In this document: positions 48,385 through 60,320 of the stretch, one piece after another
How the letters are laid out: each line of letters opens with the position of its first letter
Numbering within the stretch: position 1 is the stretch's first letter
Assembly (NCBI GenBank): GCA_963920665.1
Contig: OY987272.1
Span: forward strand, 15,505,001-15,569,000
Length of the DNA: 64,000 bases
DNA from: Straminergon stramineum
Lineage: Eukaryota; Streptophyta; Bryopsida; Hypnales; Calliergonaceae
Direction of reading: 5' to 3'
Position numbers and translations under genes: made by a program
Notes under the pieces: generated by a model
The model's database searches: none
What the model saw: only the letters and a program-made list of their open reading frames with translations
Told to the model about the DNA's origin: nothing

Positions 48385-49471
48385 GTCACGACCCTCATCA
48401 TAAGGCGTGCCCGTGCCACCTCGGTGAGCAAGGGGGACATTGGGGGTGACTCCCCAAGCCTTGCAAGAGATGAGGTGAGGGGGACTAGGAATCCCGAGCG
48501 ATCAGAGCGATGTAGCGCTCTGATCCGGACGAATTTGGGGGCGTGTGATACATGCTTGGAAAGGTCTTGAGAAGACGCTTCCAGCCGTCCAAAGAATGCG
48601 TGATTTGGACTTGCGAGTCAAAAGTTATGGACGTTCAAAGTTGGGAGTGCCCTGGCCGCGCCGGGAGTGTCCCGAATCTTTGGAGGGCGATAACTTTGCG
48701 AGTACTTGTCCGAATGGAGAAAGTGAGCAGTCCATCGGCATCTACGCGTTGCGTAGATGTCGAAAATGGGGTCGCATGTGCGATTTGGATCCCGGACCGC
48801 AAAGTTATGCCGGGTGAAAGTTCGGGAGTCCCAAACTAGTGCGAATCGAGAGAAACGGGGTGGTCTTCCAAAACCAAAGGGTGTTTGGGAGTCCCCCTTG
48901 ACATACAAGGGGGGGGGGCTGCCGAATCCCGCAGAGAGTACTATGAGGAGGGGTGATCTCCCTCCTCCCTCCCGGATGGTGCCATGGTAAGCCTAAGTGG
49001 CCCCGGGTGGTGAGGTTAGTGTTGGAGCCTCACCACCACTTGTGTGTTACCATGAAGTGCTTGTGCACTCCTTGATACCGATTGGGTGGTGTCCCACTCC
49101 ACACTAGGCCATGGTGTGAGTCCCGTTTGGTGAGTCCCGAAATGAGTTGGGTTAGGCCTAGTGGGGAGTTGGGTCCCATTCAAGGGCAGTTAGCACTGGT
49201 GGGAGTAGTGCCTCACCGAGTGCTTGGACATCAATGGAAGTTCCGCCCTATGTCATCAAATGACATGCCCGGTGTCTTGTGGGAGTTAAGTATTGGAAGG
49301 AAAGGATTGGAAGTCACGGAGGAATGGGGAACCCCGTGACTTGAGTTGGAACCTAACATTGTGGGTGCGTGGCATGTGCAGTGTTAGGAGAGCGTGAACC
49401 TTGGTGGCATTGAGGTGTTAAGTGTTTGGAAAGTGAGCTTAAGGTGGTAAGTGTCACTAAGGGGCGTGACA
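48385..49471 (+). mobile_element. Solo LTR of a retrotransposon (1087 bp)
   Basis: It starts TGTCACGACCC and ends GGGGCGTGACA, so the termini are TG...CA with a 7-bp inverted repeat TGTCACG. GGAAT stands immediately before (48380-48384) and immediately after (49472-49476), a 5-bp target duplication. The interior is strongly GC-rich, unlike everything around it. No gag-pol, primer-binding site or second LTR is present, so it is a solo LTR left by recombination. TGTCACG-type ends are common in Ty3/Gypsy LTRs, but the superfamily cannot be fixed without internal sequence. Open frames inside are a side effect of high GC. Confidence 0.92.
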
Positions 49472-49476
49472 GGAAT

Positions 49477-50417
49477 CATATGTTGATGGAAGGTTACACA
49501 AACAGATATTAGTCAACATTTTGCATATTCCCAATGTTACCGATATTTGGTTTGAACAATCCAAGTTCTAGCAAGAAGGAGAGTGTAGACAGTTCATGAA
49601 TGTAGCCGCAATAGGATCATTATTTTCAAACTAAACCAACCCCGTCCCAATTGGTAGAATTGATCAATAAGGTAATGCAAAATAAAGTCATACTACCCAA
49701 AGAATGTATTAATCATGAATCATGAGTCATGAGACTGCTCATGAAACTTATACAAATTGATGACAATGTAATACTAAGTATTTCATGAACGCTAGTAACC
49801 CTTGATCCAACAACTTAACACATTCAAATGTAGCCTCGTTCTATTGCAAAAGCAAAGGATCAAGGTCTAGGAGACTAGAGCAAGTAGTGATCCTACCATT
49901 TGTTTTTTGCAAGAAAGTTGGAGGGAAAGCTCCTCACTTACGCCCATGCAAGCAAACAAGTAGAAAGTTTGTTAGTTTACATGCGTGAGGTGTCTTCAGA
50001 GCTTTCCTAGTTGTTATCCTTGTCACCAAATCCAAGCAAAGAAATTAATTGAAAGCAAGATAAGCATGCATATTGAAACCCAGTAAAAAACTGTTTCAAA
50101 ACAATAAAAAGAACTCCCTTAATGCGTAAAAACTTGTTCCTTGGAGTTGTCTAGGGGAACTCTATGATGTTGTAATGAAGCCATTGCACTAAATGCAGCT
50201 CTCGCATACACTGTTCCCGAGGTAGTAATAGCATTCAAAATATTAGCCCCAAAGTAGTAATTGTAAAAGATTGCACTATAGGTTGATCATTGGGTTTTGA
50301 ACAAGCTTCCTAAGGTTTTCAATAAGTATAAGTAGTCTTCCAGTCAAGCTTCTGCTAGTCATCCATTTGTCCTCTAAATATTGGTGGGAGAGGTGATAAT
50401 GAGTGCAAATTGGGGTT
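49477..50417. other. Intergenic DNA without a gene
   Basis: There are no recognisable coding segments, terminal repeats or RNA genes. Confidence 0.5.
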
Positions 50418-50657
50418 TTAACCCTTGGGCGCCCTAGCGCCCCAAATCTGGCCTCCTACTATGAGAGGTTTGACCATTATGATATCCTAGGTTGTATGGT
50501 GAAAACTTCTATAAGTTTCCTCCAAAGATGCCCTCTTTACTTTTCTTGCAATCTCAACAGTTATGTCTCTCAGATCTTATTTTTTATTCCATAGGATCAA
50601 CTTGAGTGGCTATTTGTAGCTTGTTTTTGGAATTTGTGTTGGGCGCTTGAGGGTTAA
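50418..50657. mobile_element. Family G TTAA-terminal MITE, copy G2 (240 bp)
   Basis: It starts TTAACCCTTGGGCGCCCTAG and ends GGGCGCTTGAGGGTTAA. It shares CGCCCTAGCGCCCCAAAT and the GTTTGACCATTATGAT-type block with G1. It is non-coding. Confidence 0.8.
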
Positions 50658-51076
50658 ACTCCATATATTACTATGAGTGTACTTACACATAAGGACTTAT
50701 TGTGTGGTTGTGGCACTACTTTGTACTCACGTCCTCAACGTCCTTTACAATTTCCAATTTGTACAAGAATATAATTTGTTAGTTTATGGTAGTGTGACTA
50801 TGGTTTGTACAAACCTTGCCACTATTTATTACAACTAGGGGAGTTTTCCATATGTGCTTCTTGATGATAGCATAAAATAATAATCCCATCATTATGGGCC
50901 ATAATTAATTTTAGAGAGAGAAGTCATTTCTCTATTGAAAAATAATTTAAAAATCCCCAATGAGGATGAATGAATGAATACTTAGTAAAATCTAAATGAA
51001 AGTCAAAATAAATCTTGAATTGAAATACCTTCCAAGAAAAGTATATATGCAAAATGTAACAACACCCGTTATCACT

Positions 51077-51108
<32 letters not shown>

Positions 51109-51983
51109 GAGATGCTATTGTTTTAATGTGAGAGAGACTGCCACTTTTGGAAATGATGAAAAACTTTCACATTCCAAAATCCCCGAATAAGTACACATGA
51201 AATTGTTTCTTGGGAAAAAAAGTTCAAACTTTTCCTTCCAAAAAACCAATGCTGAAAACTACTATGCTATTGTAGTACTACAGTGTAAACCTAAAAAATA
51301 CAATATGAAATTGTTAGCCAAGTCACTGTCCCCTAAAACCACATGAATGTATATGGGTGCAACAGTGGTTCTAAGTCCTTTGTCTGCTATGGTCTCACGC
51401 AAGTTTGCATTCAAGATTTTCATCCCGAGTACCATCAATGATAATGATATCATTCCATTCACATTGCATCTCTTCAAGAAAATTATTTGCATCAAAATAA
51501 TCAAATGAATTATATTGATAACAACCAGTACGAGTGTAATTTTTTCATTTCATTTGAGAACACATTCTAGAAGGGATAAAAAAAAAGCATTCAAAATTTG
51601 CACCCAAACAAAATATAGTACAATTGCAATCCTTCCTCTAAGTTTCTCAAAGCACCCCCTTGAATCACATAATCATGCTTTGCACCTTCTTGTGGCTCGC
51701 CCAAGTTCGCTACAAAACGCTACTATCCCAAATTAGCAAGACAAGAACCTAGATTTGTGAGCTCCAAAAATATTTGAGTTACATCATCCATATCAACAAC
51801 ATCTAGATTCATCATACACTTCCAGAGTACTCAAGCCCTCTAGTATTCCATCCCACCTTGACAGATAAACAAAACCCAAGAAGTTGAGGGAATATATTAT
51901 CGAGATCGTAGCATTGGCAAAAGAGTGCCTAGAAGAGTACTTCCCAATTGTTTCTTCATCTTGTACTTGTAGTATGTCATAGC
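50658..51983. other. AT-rich DNA with an (AT)n tract
   Basis: A pure AT dinucleotide run of about 26 nt lies at 51083-51108. A minus frame at 51262-51504 reads protein-like (LGMKILNANLRETIADKGLR) and may belong with the minus-strand relic that follows; nothing is recognisable. Confidence 0.4.
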
Positions 51984-52692
51984 CTAGTCAATGAGGTTTG
52001 TGTGGATCAAAACAATTTCATTATTTGCAAACAAAATACCATACTTGATGTACTCCTTAACTACATCTAAAATTTGTTTAAGTGTTACATTCATGCATAC
52101 ACATTGAAAATGTTCTTCACCTTTGTCTTTGATATAGTACCCCAATCCAATGTTACAAAGTGTCCAATCTAGTGTTATAGAGTGTTTTGGTGAGAATGTG
52201 GTGCCCCATTGGGCCATTCCGTACATCGTCCCATCCAAAATAAGTTTTGATATGTTTACTAACCATGCCTATAGAAGAAGCCAAAAGTCAACACACCATT
52301 TGCATAAGCAACTTCAATAGAGATCCACCTCTTTTAGTGGAGCAAAATCCAGATATGCACTCTTCAATGAATTCATCAATTTTCTTCAAAAGCTCAACAA
52401 AGATGTTGGTGCTTCCCATAAGAATGGTAACACTGACATTCAACTCTTTGAGCTGTGGAGGAGCTTGTTTCCTTGAAGTTTTTTTCAAGGCAATTTTTTT
52501 CATTAGTTTTTGCTTTTGTAAAGATTTATGTGCAATATTTCGAATAGTAGTACCATTGTTCTTTTTAGCTGCTGCAATGCTAGCAAACTTAGATTTTGTG
52601 TTTTTGCCTACGTTGTGTATTGATATTTTAATTTGCACTTGTTTCCCATTACAAGTTGCTGCTTTTATTGTTTGAGATATAGATGGTACCAT
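51984..52692 (-). pseudogene. Decayed minus-strand coding region, unrecognised
   Basis: Two frames follow each other. An upstream one of 134 codons from 52692 has a Lys-rich segment (QKQKLMKKIALKKTSRKQ) and ends after ELLKKIDEFIEECISGF. The downstream one from 52238 reads WGTTFSPKHSITLDWTL and ends KQILDVVKEYIKYGILFA plus NNEIVLIHTNLID. A frame change and stops separate them. The composition is protein-like, but I know no family with these motifs. A relic of a transposon-borne or host gene is likely. Confidence 0.35.
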
Positions 52693-54769
52693 TTTGAAAC
52701 CTATTCAAACCTAAGCAATCATCAAGCAAAAATTGGAAATCAAAACCAGAAAACAAAGAAATTAAGGAGAATCAACATTGCATACAAGTCAACAAACCTT
52801 GTTCAAAATCAAGCAATCATCAAGTAAAAATAGGATTAAAAAAACTTAGACAAATTGGTTCTACTATCGTAATGCTCTACTATCCACTATTATAATGCAC
52901 TATCAATTTGCTCTCCACACGGTTCATCCTATACAATTGACCTTGCTACCCTCTCATACACCAACAACCTCTCTCATTGCCCAATACATTGAAATGAGTA
53001 TATTTCCTATTGTTTCAAAGGTACTCTCTCCAAGAAACACATGAGAACTACCATGATTTCACGATGAACAACACACAAGAACTACAAACGAGAACTATAT
53101 ATAGATGACAACCACAAATGAGCATGGAGTTTTTCAAGAACAACAAAATGGCAACACTTGAGGCACATCAAGGCAAAACTGAAGACATACCTCAGGATTC
53201 CAAAGCGGTGGTCCAACAAAGTTCCAATCAAGTGAAATTTGCCAGAGAGAACAAATTCTAGAAGTGGTACCTTAGCACTTGAGGAATTGAAGTTGCTCAC
53301 GCAAATACTCACATGAGCAAATGACACAAATCCCAACGCCAAAATCTAACTATCCCAATCAAGTAGATTTGTTAGTAGCGCTATTCTACAGCTCTGGATT
53401 TTTCTTTCCTCGGTGCCAATCTATAGTTGTTCCAAATCCCCAATATTTTCCCATTAATATTCACATCCTAGCTTGAATACCACCTCGTTGTAATAATTAA
53501 CAGTAGTTAGAGAGGTCTCTAGTCTTTTTTTTAATTTCCTACAATAACTAACAACTCAAGTTGTTTTGGCAATAGGGAGGTGATAGGCACAAGGTTGCCT
53601 ACCACTTTTTGGCTAATTATGACTACAGTTTTTAGAGTATCCACAACTGAAAATATATAGTTTCCTAGAGTCTAAAAGTACGCATACAAGAAAAGTATAG
53701 AAACCAATTTGTACATTTATAGAGGAAAAGAGGTTTATCAATTACAATATATTCTTGCACTATATGAATGTATATGTCCAAATGTGAAATATATTCTCCA
53801 AAAGCATCCTCTAGATTATAAATTTTGTTACTCAAAAGACTCAGAAACCATTATAATTGAAAGTAAAAAAGTAAAAAACTAGCAAAAAATTCTTTCATAT
53901 AGGTCCATTGGCTTTATCCTTCAAAAGTTATAAGGGAAGAGTAGGCCAACATAAAATGTAAATAGTAAAAATATAGTGAAATATAGTTTTTGTGTTGCAA
54001 TGTACAAATTTCATTGTTTTTAAGATTTCCAAATTTTCAATTATTATTTTTAAACCTTAAAATTCCAAAGCACCATATTTGGGTGTCAACCAAACTTTGA
54101 ACTTATATAAAATCTTACCAAATTACTATTTTTAGTAGTTTTTTAAAAGCTCAATATTCTTTAAAACCTACATTAGAGGGGATTTGAGGCCTTGGGAGGG
54201 CCGTTTCAGGTTTATTCCCTTGCATGTTCCTTGTGCAGTCCGGGAACAACTGATTGCTCTTAAAAAAATATCAATTTTTTTAAATTTAATTTAAATTTAA
54301 AAATGAAAATAAAATTATATATATATATATAACTTCTTCTTTTTAAAATTTAAATTTTTTTAAAAATTTTATTATTATTATTATTTTTTTTTTTTGAAAT
54401 GAAAAAAGGAGTTGAAAGAAATTTCAATTTTTTTTTTTGACGTGGCTATGTCTCGGCCATGTCATATTGCAACAATGGCACAGTTATTGTGTTCCCCATA
54501 GCTTGGGAACTCACAATCTTGAAAAGGCCTCAAATCTCCCCTAATGTTTTAATCATCAAAAATTCAATTTTTGAAAAAAATTATTCTTAATTTTTCTATT
54601 GAAGATTTTGTATGAGGGTGTCCATTGCAAATCTTTTTTTTAGTAATATATAAAGGCTCGTGGAGATGAGCTTCAAATACTTTGGATCTAGAGGACAAAA
54701 TCACATTATATCACATTGGGAATTCATTTTTAAAATTATAGAATAGATTTTGAGAAGCTTTAAATCAAT
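52693..54769. other. Intergenic AT-rich DNA
   Basis: There is no gene. A small (AT)n run lies near 54316. The T-rich and A-rich tracts at 54240-54440 are low complexity. Confidence 0.45.
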
Positions 54770-55095
54770 TATGGTTATGTTTATTATGCCCTTGTGAATC
54801 ATATTTTTTTCATGACCTCAATTTCTGATTTGACATTTGTAAAACTCAATTGAAAGATTTCAAATTACTTTTACAGTTTTAACACCCTCTTGATCAAACA
54901 TTATAATCTTTTTATACACAAGTGATACTATATGGGTTCTTTTGTGTGTGAATGATTATACATCTAGTTTGAATTCATAAGCTATAGTTTTTTTGAAATT
55001 GATAAAACAAATCAAAACCTAGGCTTTTTGTTTAGTTTTGACTCTGGAGCAAATTCTAAGAGGCTAAAAAAAGACCTTGGACATTTAGGGGTTAA
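54770..55095 (+). repeat. Right part of a family H element (H2)
   Basis: It ends GGACATTTAGGGGTTAA. Inner blocks TTCTGATTTGACATTTGTAA and TCTAAGAGGCTAAAAA match H1 near 30850 and 31070. I cannot find its left end. Confidence 0.4.
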
Positions 55096-56094
55096 AATTG
55101 GAATTTACTAATTTGCCGAAAAAGATTCATATACATAGCATAACATTTACTTGAATTAGATAGCATCAAACAATTTAATTGAGCCTTTTAGTACAAAATT
55201 TGCGCATTGTCACACCAATGCATTTCAAAAATCATTAAAAAAAAAACAATTAGAGAAGTTTATTACTGGGATTTTGCTAAGGGCATAAATTTTTTCATGG
55301 AGATAAAAGGAAGAAAAATATAAATTTTTTCTTTTTAATTTTATGATATTCAAAAAAGGAGTTTTAATATTATAGTTTTGATTACTTATATCTCCATTTG
55401 AAAAGAATTTTGGGATGACTTGAGTTTTGGGATATAATTCTATATGAAAAAATTTCAAGTAGTCGTGATAATGAGAACCTAGATTTAAATTGAAACATGA
55501 ACCTTATTCACCATCTAAATATTATCATTTTCTAGTATTCTAAAATAAGATTCCTATAATCCTATGCATAATCTATTTTAGCAAAAAAATTCTAATTTGG
55601 GTTTATAAGTGTATAAAATTTAAAAAAACTTGTCTTTTGATTTTTTAATAATGATACTCAAAAACATTTTTGTAAATGGTTTGAAGATTGAAAATTGCGT
55701 TTCTGTCAACACAGATTTTGCATTTGGGGGCAAAAAACAAGAAACTACGTCACCTAGCTTTTGTTGAAGCCAACACAGTTTTCTACTAGTGATGTGTTAA
55801 AAAAATGACATTAGGTTTGGAACTTCCTTCTATAGTTGATGTCCTTGTGAAGTCATTGCATACAAGAAATTGCACTATTTCTACTAATTTTGAGCTTCCA
55901 ATATTTATAGATTGTGCTTTATATTTTCAAAAAATTCATGAGTTTTACATTAATAGTAAGAATGTCTACATTCTCTTAGTTCACAAAAATATTCCAAACA
56001 TTTCAAGCTTCCATCCCCATTCAAATACAACTTTGTATCTAGAAACTCACCTTCTACATTTGGGGGCCACATGCATTCAAGTTCCTTTGGGAAT
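55096..56094. other. AT-rich DNA with one CACTA-like end
   Basis: TTTTCTACTAGTG at 55779-55791 is a plausible right end of a CACTA element (inverse CACTAGTAGAAAA), but no matching left end was found within reach. A frame at 55805-56104 has no recognisable feature. Confidence 0.35.
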
Positions 56095-57652
56095 TAAACC
56101 TTAAAAAATTTTGACTATGTATTCACCAAAAAAGCTCCAAAACTACCATTTTTGAAGTAAGTACCAAATTTTAGCAAAAAAGTCCAACAATTTTGGACTC
56201 ATGTAACCATAGAATCTTGTAGTGAGAGTGCTTCAAAAGATGTGGAACAAATTTCAGAAAATTTCACCGTGTAGATTGCAAGATATATGCATTTGAATTG
56301 ACATAAATCCTTTTTTGGCCTTGTGAAAAATTGGGTAGTTGTTCCTTTGCTCGGCCATCATGTGGAGACTCTGTTGGGCACACAATAGACTTATTTTTGA
56401 ACAAGAACACATTAGCTCTATGGAGATTAGTAAGTTCGCTTGGTGAGATACCATCTTGGCTTGGATGGCTTAGAGAAACCACATTCTTACCTTCCTTAAT
56501 CCCTTAAGGCCCAAAGAGCCTGTTTTGGGCCTCTGACCTGCTCAATAGGTCAAAGTTACAACTTCATTTCCCTACATTCTAAGAAATATATCTAAATAAA
56601 TTTCATATTCTGATGTTCATATTGAACGGGGAAGTTCAAAAGTACAATTGATATCGTGTAATAAGCTTGATGTACAATGCATACTATCAATAAAAGTTCA
56701 AACTTGTGAAAAAGTACAGAAAGTGCTTGGACCTTGAGGGGTTAATCATTGCAGTGAGGATAGGCAAAGGATTATTAACCATGAGTTCATTAGCACTTGG
56801 TGCAAAAACAATGTTTTCTGCTCCAGCACTCTTCACAAGCCCTAGTGGCAGCTTTCCCTCAGCCTAGGAGAGAGGCTGAGGCATCTGCACATGTCAGACT
56901 GATGTTTTCCTTTCTCTTTTTCTAATGGTCACCGTTCTTCTTCCAAAAACAATTGGGCAGCTACCCATTACAAGGTCACATTTTTGTGAAAAAAATGTCC
57001 AAAATGGTGGTCCTTCTTTGGATTCATTCTTCAAGGCAAGTTCAATACATGCTTGAAAAATTTCAGATCATTTGGAATTGTACAAGATATAGGAAAAAAT
57101 TAGTAAGTAGAAAGAGGTAGAGAATGATTCAAAATACTAAATTGTTAAGAATTTAGTTATGGAAATAGAAAATGCCAATCCCAATGGTCATAATGTTGTA
57201 ATAAAAAATCTACACCCAATGTTTTTATTTTTTTTTCAAAAATATTTAGAATTGAGTTAAGAAAAGGACTTCAAAGTTTATTTTAGAATAGAGATTTTGT
57301 AACTACCCGCAAACTAATATTTTTCATAACTTTCATCTCATTAATCAAAATGGAATGATTAAAAACTTTTCACGTATATATAAATCTTGGAAAACCAATT
57401 TCAATTTTTTATTTCTTAAAAGAAAATTTAAGATTTTTTTGGGCTACCCGAAGATCAATGAGAATTAAATATCATTCAATAACTTTCCAGCCATGCAATC
57501 AAAAGTTACAAAACATATTTGGGGCTTAGAGCAACTCCTTAGGCACATGTTGTGTGAAAATTTCAAAGAAAAAAATAAAAATTCCATCTATAGTGATTTG
57601 CCTAAAATAGCTATGTTGCCAAAAAAACGAAGTTTGGTCCTTTAGGGGTTAA
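56095..57652 (-). mobile_element. Family B element, copy B6, interrupted
   Basis: The left end is decayed (TTAAACCTTAAAAAATTTTG); the right end is GGTCCTTTAGGGGTTAA. It is a reverse copy of B with its middle opened by about 600 bp of foreign DNA (about 56340-56940), after which the match resumes at ACAAGGTCACATTTTTGTG. The insert carries the family I element. Confidence 0.7.
56496..56745. mobile_element. Family I TTAA-terminal MITE (250 bp), nested in B6
   Basis: It starts TTAATCCCTTAAGGCCCAAA and ends GGACCTTGAGGGGTTAA, so imperfect inverted ends with TTAA outermost. Only one copy is seen in this window. It is non-coding. Confidence 0.55.
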
Positions 57653-59020
57653 AATTCTAAAAAGCACCTTTTTCATTGCTTAAAGTTGCAACTTGTTCTG
57701 ACAAGCATTTATTCACAACCAAGTCCACATGAACTTACCTTTGAAGAATCCCATATTTATCAACCTTAGACCTTCCATAAATAGATATGAACATGATATC
57801 ATTTTGTAACAATAGCACCCAATTGCTTGCCCAAAGAAAATGACAATTACACACTCTACAAAAATGGGTGGCATCTAATGTGCAAATAGGAGGGTCTAGT
57901 AGATATTGGAATTGGGTGATTGATGCCAATAAACTGATCAAAGATAGAACAATCCATTAAGATCAAAAGACCCATTAGTTCAAACACCTACGAGATAACC
58001 CCATCACAATTTGTTATCAAAAAATGAGTTTTGGACCACAATCAATGTCTTAGGTGATAGTAATGGAGTGATGAGTGACTACAATAGGAACTTCCACTTT
58101 TTGAGTGACTGCAAATTCATTGTAGGAAGTGGGTTTATTAGGCCTTCATATTGTGGCCATATTAGAAAATATTGGGATTGTTATAAATGAGTAAGAGAAG
58201 CATTATGGATACTCATTTTGTTGGTCTCCGAGTAGTTTAGAGATTCTTTTGGGCCATGATGGGCACTACACTTCAAAAATGAATAACAAATTCATACTTT
58301 GTCGAAAAAATATAATTTCAATTGCTCTTGTTGTTTCTCACACTTGTCTTTCTGAGGAATTAAAAAAAAATAGCAATGGCATGAAGGCAAACTCCTAATT
58401 TTGACTATGATAGGTTGTCCTACCCGAGGTTGTCTTCTCTACCAGAAAATTGGATTTCCTTGATGTCTCAGGTCTAGTTAGGACACCTTTTTTTGTCTAG
58501 CAAGGCCATTTTTCAACAATTGAGACAATTTTGGAATATCACTTCAATTTAAATCTAAATTTAGAATATAAAATGTATTCATCAAATTGAGACATGTCAC
58601 TAAAACAAGACTTTAATATGTTAGAATTGTAAACAAGGGATAATTTTTTCAAATTCAAATGTAAATTTGACTTGATTAGATGTTGTAAGGCTCTATTAGA
58701 GAAAAATTGCCAATCAACCTATAGACAAAATTCAAATCTTTCTCCACATAAATATAGAGACTCCCATATTTTGAAATTTGGCAAGATTATTAAACATCAT
58801 CTTAAGATTCTCATATGAAAAATAGAATGCAAAAAATATTTCTTCCCATAAATTTTGTTGTAGTTTAAAGGCAATAAAGTTAAAATCTAGTTAAAATTCC
58901 TTGCAACTATTAGAAGGGATTTAGCTACTTCGAAAGACCACAAGTTCCCATAAGTTTTTGGATCATGAGAACTCATCCACAACACTTGACTAACATGGCC
59001 AAGCAATAGCCATATGAGAT
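57653..59020. repeat. AT-rich DNA with dispersed repeat J, copy J2
   Basis: About 57990-58440 matches J1 (10848), for example ACACTTCAAAAATGAATAAC followed by AAATTCATACTTTGTCG. The remainder has no feature I can support. Confidence 0.4.
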
Positions 59021-59021
59021 G

Positions 59022-59100
<79 letters not shown>

Positions 59101-59117
59101 TAATAATAATAATAATA
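59021..59117. repeat. (TAA)n microsatellite, about 97 bp
   Basis: A nearly pure trinucleotide run of about 30 units, with a single GAT interruption near 59098. Lengths of such runs are usually polymorphic. Confidence 0.95.
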
Positions 59118-59779
59118 TTTTATATTTTTAAATTTTGGCTAGCACTAGATGGTTTCCAACATGGTAAACCAACCTGAAACAGTCTTCTAGGGTACTTGAA
59201 TCTCTTCTAATGCCCTTCATCACATAGTCTCTAATCAATGGGTGATGATACAAAATTTTGTTCTTATGACAATTGAGTTGTTAGTTGCATTATGTGGTTA
59301 GTGTCCAATAAATGGCAATGGTTGTTGTCTGTTTTTTGGATGTGTGCGGTAAATGGCAAGTTTACTCTAGACGTCTATAACGTCATGTTTGTCATGTTAT
59401 CAACAAGTTTGGAAAGACAAACCTTGATTCTACCTTAACTTAACCTTTGAGAGTAATAGAGAGAACATTATAAGTGAGGAGTTTTTTTTGTTGGATCTAA
59501 AAAATCTAGAATAATTTCACAACTACTCAATTATTGAAGTTTTAACGGTTGCAATTTGAAGCCAACTTACAGATAAGTACAAATTTGCAATTTATATGAG
59601 AATCCACCATGCAGATTTCAAGATTATAATATTTGATGAACTTCGTATTCCACAAATTCTATTTTCTCAATGTCCAAAAAACGTCCTCTTTGATGCACAA
59701 AGGTTAATTGCAAAATGATAGCTGACAAACATAGTAAAGGATTGGAAGGCCTAAATCCATGGTCATGTGTACTTCCATG
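59118..59779. other. Intergenic DNA without a gene
   Basis: No coding or repeat feature could be supported. Confidence 0.45.
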
Positions 59780-60009
59780 TTAACCCTTCAATGTCGACAC
59801 AGATGTTTAGTGTCTATTGGATGACAATGAAGCTCACTATGTAGGACAAAACTACAACTATTCATCTTTGAAATTTTGTGCGGAAAAGGGAGATCTTCTA
59901 TAGTACTTTGACCTCCAATGAGTATTTTTTATTTTTCTAAAGTAGATGATGTCACGTGGTTTCAAAAGGGTCGATTTCCACGGTCACCAGCCCGTCCTTC
60001 AAGGGTTAA
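59780..60009 (+). mobile_element. Family A TTAA-terminal MITE, copy A3 (230 bp)
   Basis: It is intact at both ends: TTAACCCTTCAATGTCGAC and CGTCCTTCAAGGGTTAA. It is the reference copy for family A. It stands head-to-head with A4. Confidence 0.85.
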
Positions 60010-60094
60010 ATGGTCGCTTTTGCACATCCTTCCTTGGTCAATTCCAGATGCATTTGGGAAATTGGTTGCAAACTTCCTAAACACTCGTGCACAA

Positions 60095-60320
60095 GTAAAG
60101 GACTGATTGGTGACACAGGAAATCAACCTTTCTGGTACCTTGTGACATCATCTAATTTTTTTAAAATAAAAAAAATACTCATAGGAGGTCAAAGTATTGT
60201 AGAAAATCTCTCCTTTTCGCATAAAATTCTGAGGATGAATAGTTGCAGTTATGTCTTACATAGAGAGATTCTTTGTCATCCATCGGACACTGAATGTCTG
60301 TGTCGACATTTATGGGTTAA
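60095..60320 (-). mobile_element. Family A MITE, copy A4, inverted next to A3
   Basis: This is a reverse copy ending TGTGTCGACATTTATGGGTTAA. Its other end, TAAAGGACTGATTGGTGAC, lacks the last bases (TTAACCC). With A3 it forms a ~230-bp inverted repeat around an 85-bp spacer. Confidence 0.8.

Noticed and set aside
48331..49339. Several 75-100 codon frames on both strands
   Set aside because: They lie within the solo LTR and are open only because it is GC-rich; no protein features.
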